From Paragonimus westermani (lineage: Eukaryota; Platyhelminthes; Trematoda; Plagiorchiida; Troglotrematidae): a stretch of DNA of 64,000 bases. The position numbers and the translations under genes were made by a program. The stretch is from the NCBI GenBank assembly GCA_008508345.1, contig QNGE01003032.1, forward strand, positions 31,693 through 95,692, given 5' to 3'. Shown piece after piece: positions 62,080-64,000 of this stretch; the first letter of the stretch is position 1, and each line of letters starts with the position of its first letter. Below the pieces are notes generated by a model. That model saw nothing but the letters and a program-made list of their open reading frames with translations, searched no databases and was not told the origin of the DNA.

Positions 62080-62985
62080 TGATCAGAGGCCAATACGTGT
62101 TGTACTGAAAAATACGATATAGCGAACGTCCTCGATTTCATCGAGTAATCATTGAGCCAAATATATCAAAATTCGTATCATCATTTTATACGGGACTTAT
62201 TAGGGGGTAAAATGAGAGCAGATGGACTTGCGTACGTGTCGGTGCGCTGACGGTGCAATTCAATGCAAAATACACGCAAAAATTCTTGGAATGACCAATA
62301 AATCCGTTTCAATTACTTTAATTCACTTACCTCGAAGGGAAGCATAGTTGACTGTTTGACGTGTTATGTCGTCAGAAAATCCATGGAGGATAACATTATC
62401 GAAATATTGACATCCGTAGACACAATCTTCGTAAAAAATGGCCACCTCGAGAGAAAAACGGGCAGGGTCATGCAACAGTGAAATGAAGTAGACCAGTCTC
62501 ATCTTGCAAAAGAGTAAACTGTACTCATCGGTTGATAATCAAGGATGATACGCTAACCGAAAATGTCACACTTAAGCTCACATGTGCAGCTGGAACATGT
62601 TGCGTCGCTCATGTACGTGTTCTGTTCTAACCAGGCTTTGTACCCACGCTTGAAAAACAATGACAGTAACTGCGACCGAGTTCCGTGTATACTCATACGC
62701 GTGTTCGAGCGAAATAAGTTATGTTGGCCCCAAGGACAGACGCTTAGTTGGATGAGTTCATCAGTCTCACTCAGCTTGGCTCAACAGCGAATTTACGAAA
62801 ACAGTCAACGGAGCCGTAGTACCACGCCTGATGGATTCGGACCATTCCGCCAATGTGACTGACGCATTTCGTCCAGTCTACAGAGTTGAGATCAACCAGT
62901 AAAGAATGGGATTCTGTCCACATTCAAAACTGTTGGGGGTCGCCCGTACAACCGAACCTTGTGTGTCCATGAACCTCTCGTCTGA
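62080..62985 (+). mobile_element. Penelope-like retroelement relic B (C-terminal part)
   Basis: This relic has the same polarity and order as relic A but with different damage. QYVLY (near 62090) sits where YVDD is expected; ANVLDFIE follows. RKNSWNDQ (62285-62308) stands for RKPTWTGQ and is followed, after a stop, by RFNYFNSLTSKGSIVDCLT; then EDNIIEILTSVDTIFVKNG; then KDDTLTENVTLKL, the LxFxGD region; then VYSYACSSEISYVGPKDRRL, which keeps the YVG of the GIY-YIG core; and a tail SANVTDAFRPVYRVEINQ that matches the family better than relic A. The final TLCVHEPLV lies in the near-identical repeat. Many stops and frame changes show it is not functional. No 5' half was found upstream of about 62080. 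Confidence 0.8.
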
Positions 62986-64000
62986 ACTTGAGAAATGCCT
63001 CAGTGGACCGCTCACCATGCTAGGATGTCAACACCTGTTGTTCACGTGGCTACTTGATCATAGTTTGACCTACTTCAACACATTAACCATCCATACCCCC
63101 AGCGTACTGCCTTGATTCCTTGCAAAAGTGTGCTATGAATCGTGATCTATTCAGCCTAATGATGAATCACTGAAAACGAGCCTGTTTGCCACCCCGTAAT
63201 TTTCATGACCACACTGAGAACTTTCACACGTCAAACTCCAACATTCATGTGCAGCACAGTTTACGTCATGCCGGTTCACTGCTATTCTGATTAACCACTT
63301 CGTATAAACTCATTGCAAGTAGCTGAGGAAACAAAATAGCCGAGTAATTCTGCCAGCTTGTGGGAATCTGCTGTGCTGAAGTACCGCCTACGTACGCACG
63401 AGTGCTAACAACTTTGTGATTGTCGATCAGCTGCCACATTTTGATCAACAAGCACTGATAGTCGAAACTCTCTACGTCCGCAAATGTCAATGCGTTATTT
63501 ACCGCACACCTCATATCCCACACATGCCAACCAGCTCAACAATACTGGATTTTATTTGTATGGTGTTATTTGGAAAGCCACAAGAACAGTAACAAAACTA
63601 CGTTAATCTGGGATGCTTTCCCTAACTGTGTCCATTGCACAAATTTCTTGAACTGTTACAACTTCCATCAGCATACTGAGGTTGCAAACTCATTTCCTGT
63701 GTGTGAAAGTGTCAATTATGGAATAACACTGAGAGTGTAAAACGACAATATTATTATAGACGATGGGGAGTTCGCATAATTTAGGTTATGGAGACCGGTG
63801 AATAAACCAGGTTTCATTTACGTTATTTTAAACAATCATCCAGTGTGTATTTCTAGGAAAAAAGAGTGTTTGAGGAAAAGTTTATCGGCTGACAGGTTGT
63901 CACTTTGCTTAATTGCTCGTAATTTTCATCATCCGCTTGAATCGGGGAACAACGTTCTATCTCGCAAAGTTTCTAGTCAGTTTTATCGTGACTATGTGCT
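62911..64000 (+). repeat. long direct repeat, right copy (truncated by the window end)
   Basis: This is the partner of 9694-10783, in the same orientation, 53.2 kb downstream and on the far side of the protocadherin gene. It begins in the last part of relic B and is cut by the end of the window, so its true length is unknown. Upstream of 62911 the two loci are still related through the Penelope relics, but clearly diverged and with indels (relic B carries about 43 more bases between 62385 and 62911 than relic A over the matching interval). Confidence 0.97.

Overview
This is eukaryotic DNA: about 60% A+T by eye, very sparsely coding, with decayed retroelements and one unmistakable metazoan gene. 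The gene is a seven-repeat protocadherin whose ectodomain, membrane segment and first 216 cytoplasmic residues sit in one uninterrupted exon (39165-42887). Together with worn Penelope-like retroelements carrying a GIY-YIG domain and long empty flanks, this suggests a platyhelminth, most likely a trematode. That assignment is inference; no ribosomal or mitochondrial marker is present.

Layout. 1-8999: no supportable gene, one short CA tract. 9000-9768: Penelope-like relic A, followed by about 1 kb (to 10783 or beyond) that reappears almost unchanged at the right edge of the window. 10784-33199: gene-poor, with weak coding candidates (notably 21414-21815 and 27572-27910). 33200-34165: Penelope-like relic C, the easiest to read. 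34166-39164: nothing firm. 39165-42905: the protocadherin. 42906-51647: unassigned, with possible 3' exons or polyadenylation sites of that gene. 51648-52795: a 724-base N gap inside a perfect 203-bp inverted repeat. 52796-62079: unassigned, with several weak exon candidates and tRNA-promoter-like relics. 62080-62910: Penelope-like relic B, then the second copy of the 1.09-kb near-identical repeat, cut off by the window end.

The points most worth checking are: (i) the direct repeat of at least 1.09 kb, 53.2 kb apart, which changes abruptly from strongly diverged to 99.4% identical; (ii) a strong phase-0 splice donor five codons before the protocadherin stop, implying a short read-through tail or an unseen longer tail; (iii) the perfect palindrome around the gap, which may be an assembly fault; (iv) three same-strand Penelope relics that all keep only the 3' half of the element. 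I saw no ribosomal RNA, intact tRNA, CRISPR array, operon or other bacterial-type system. Short open frames are treated cautiously: at this base composition a rough stop-codon count predicts several chance open runs of 110-135 codons over six frames of 64 kb.
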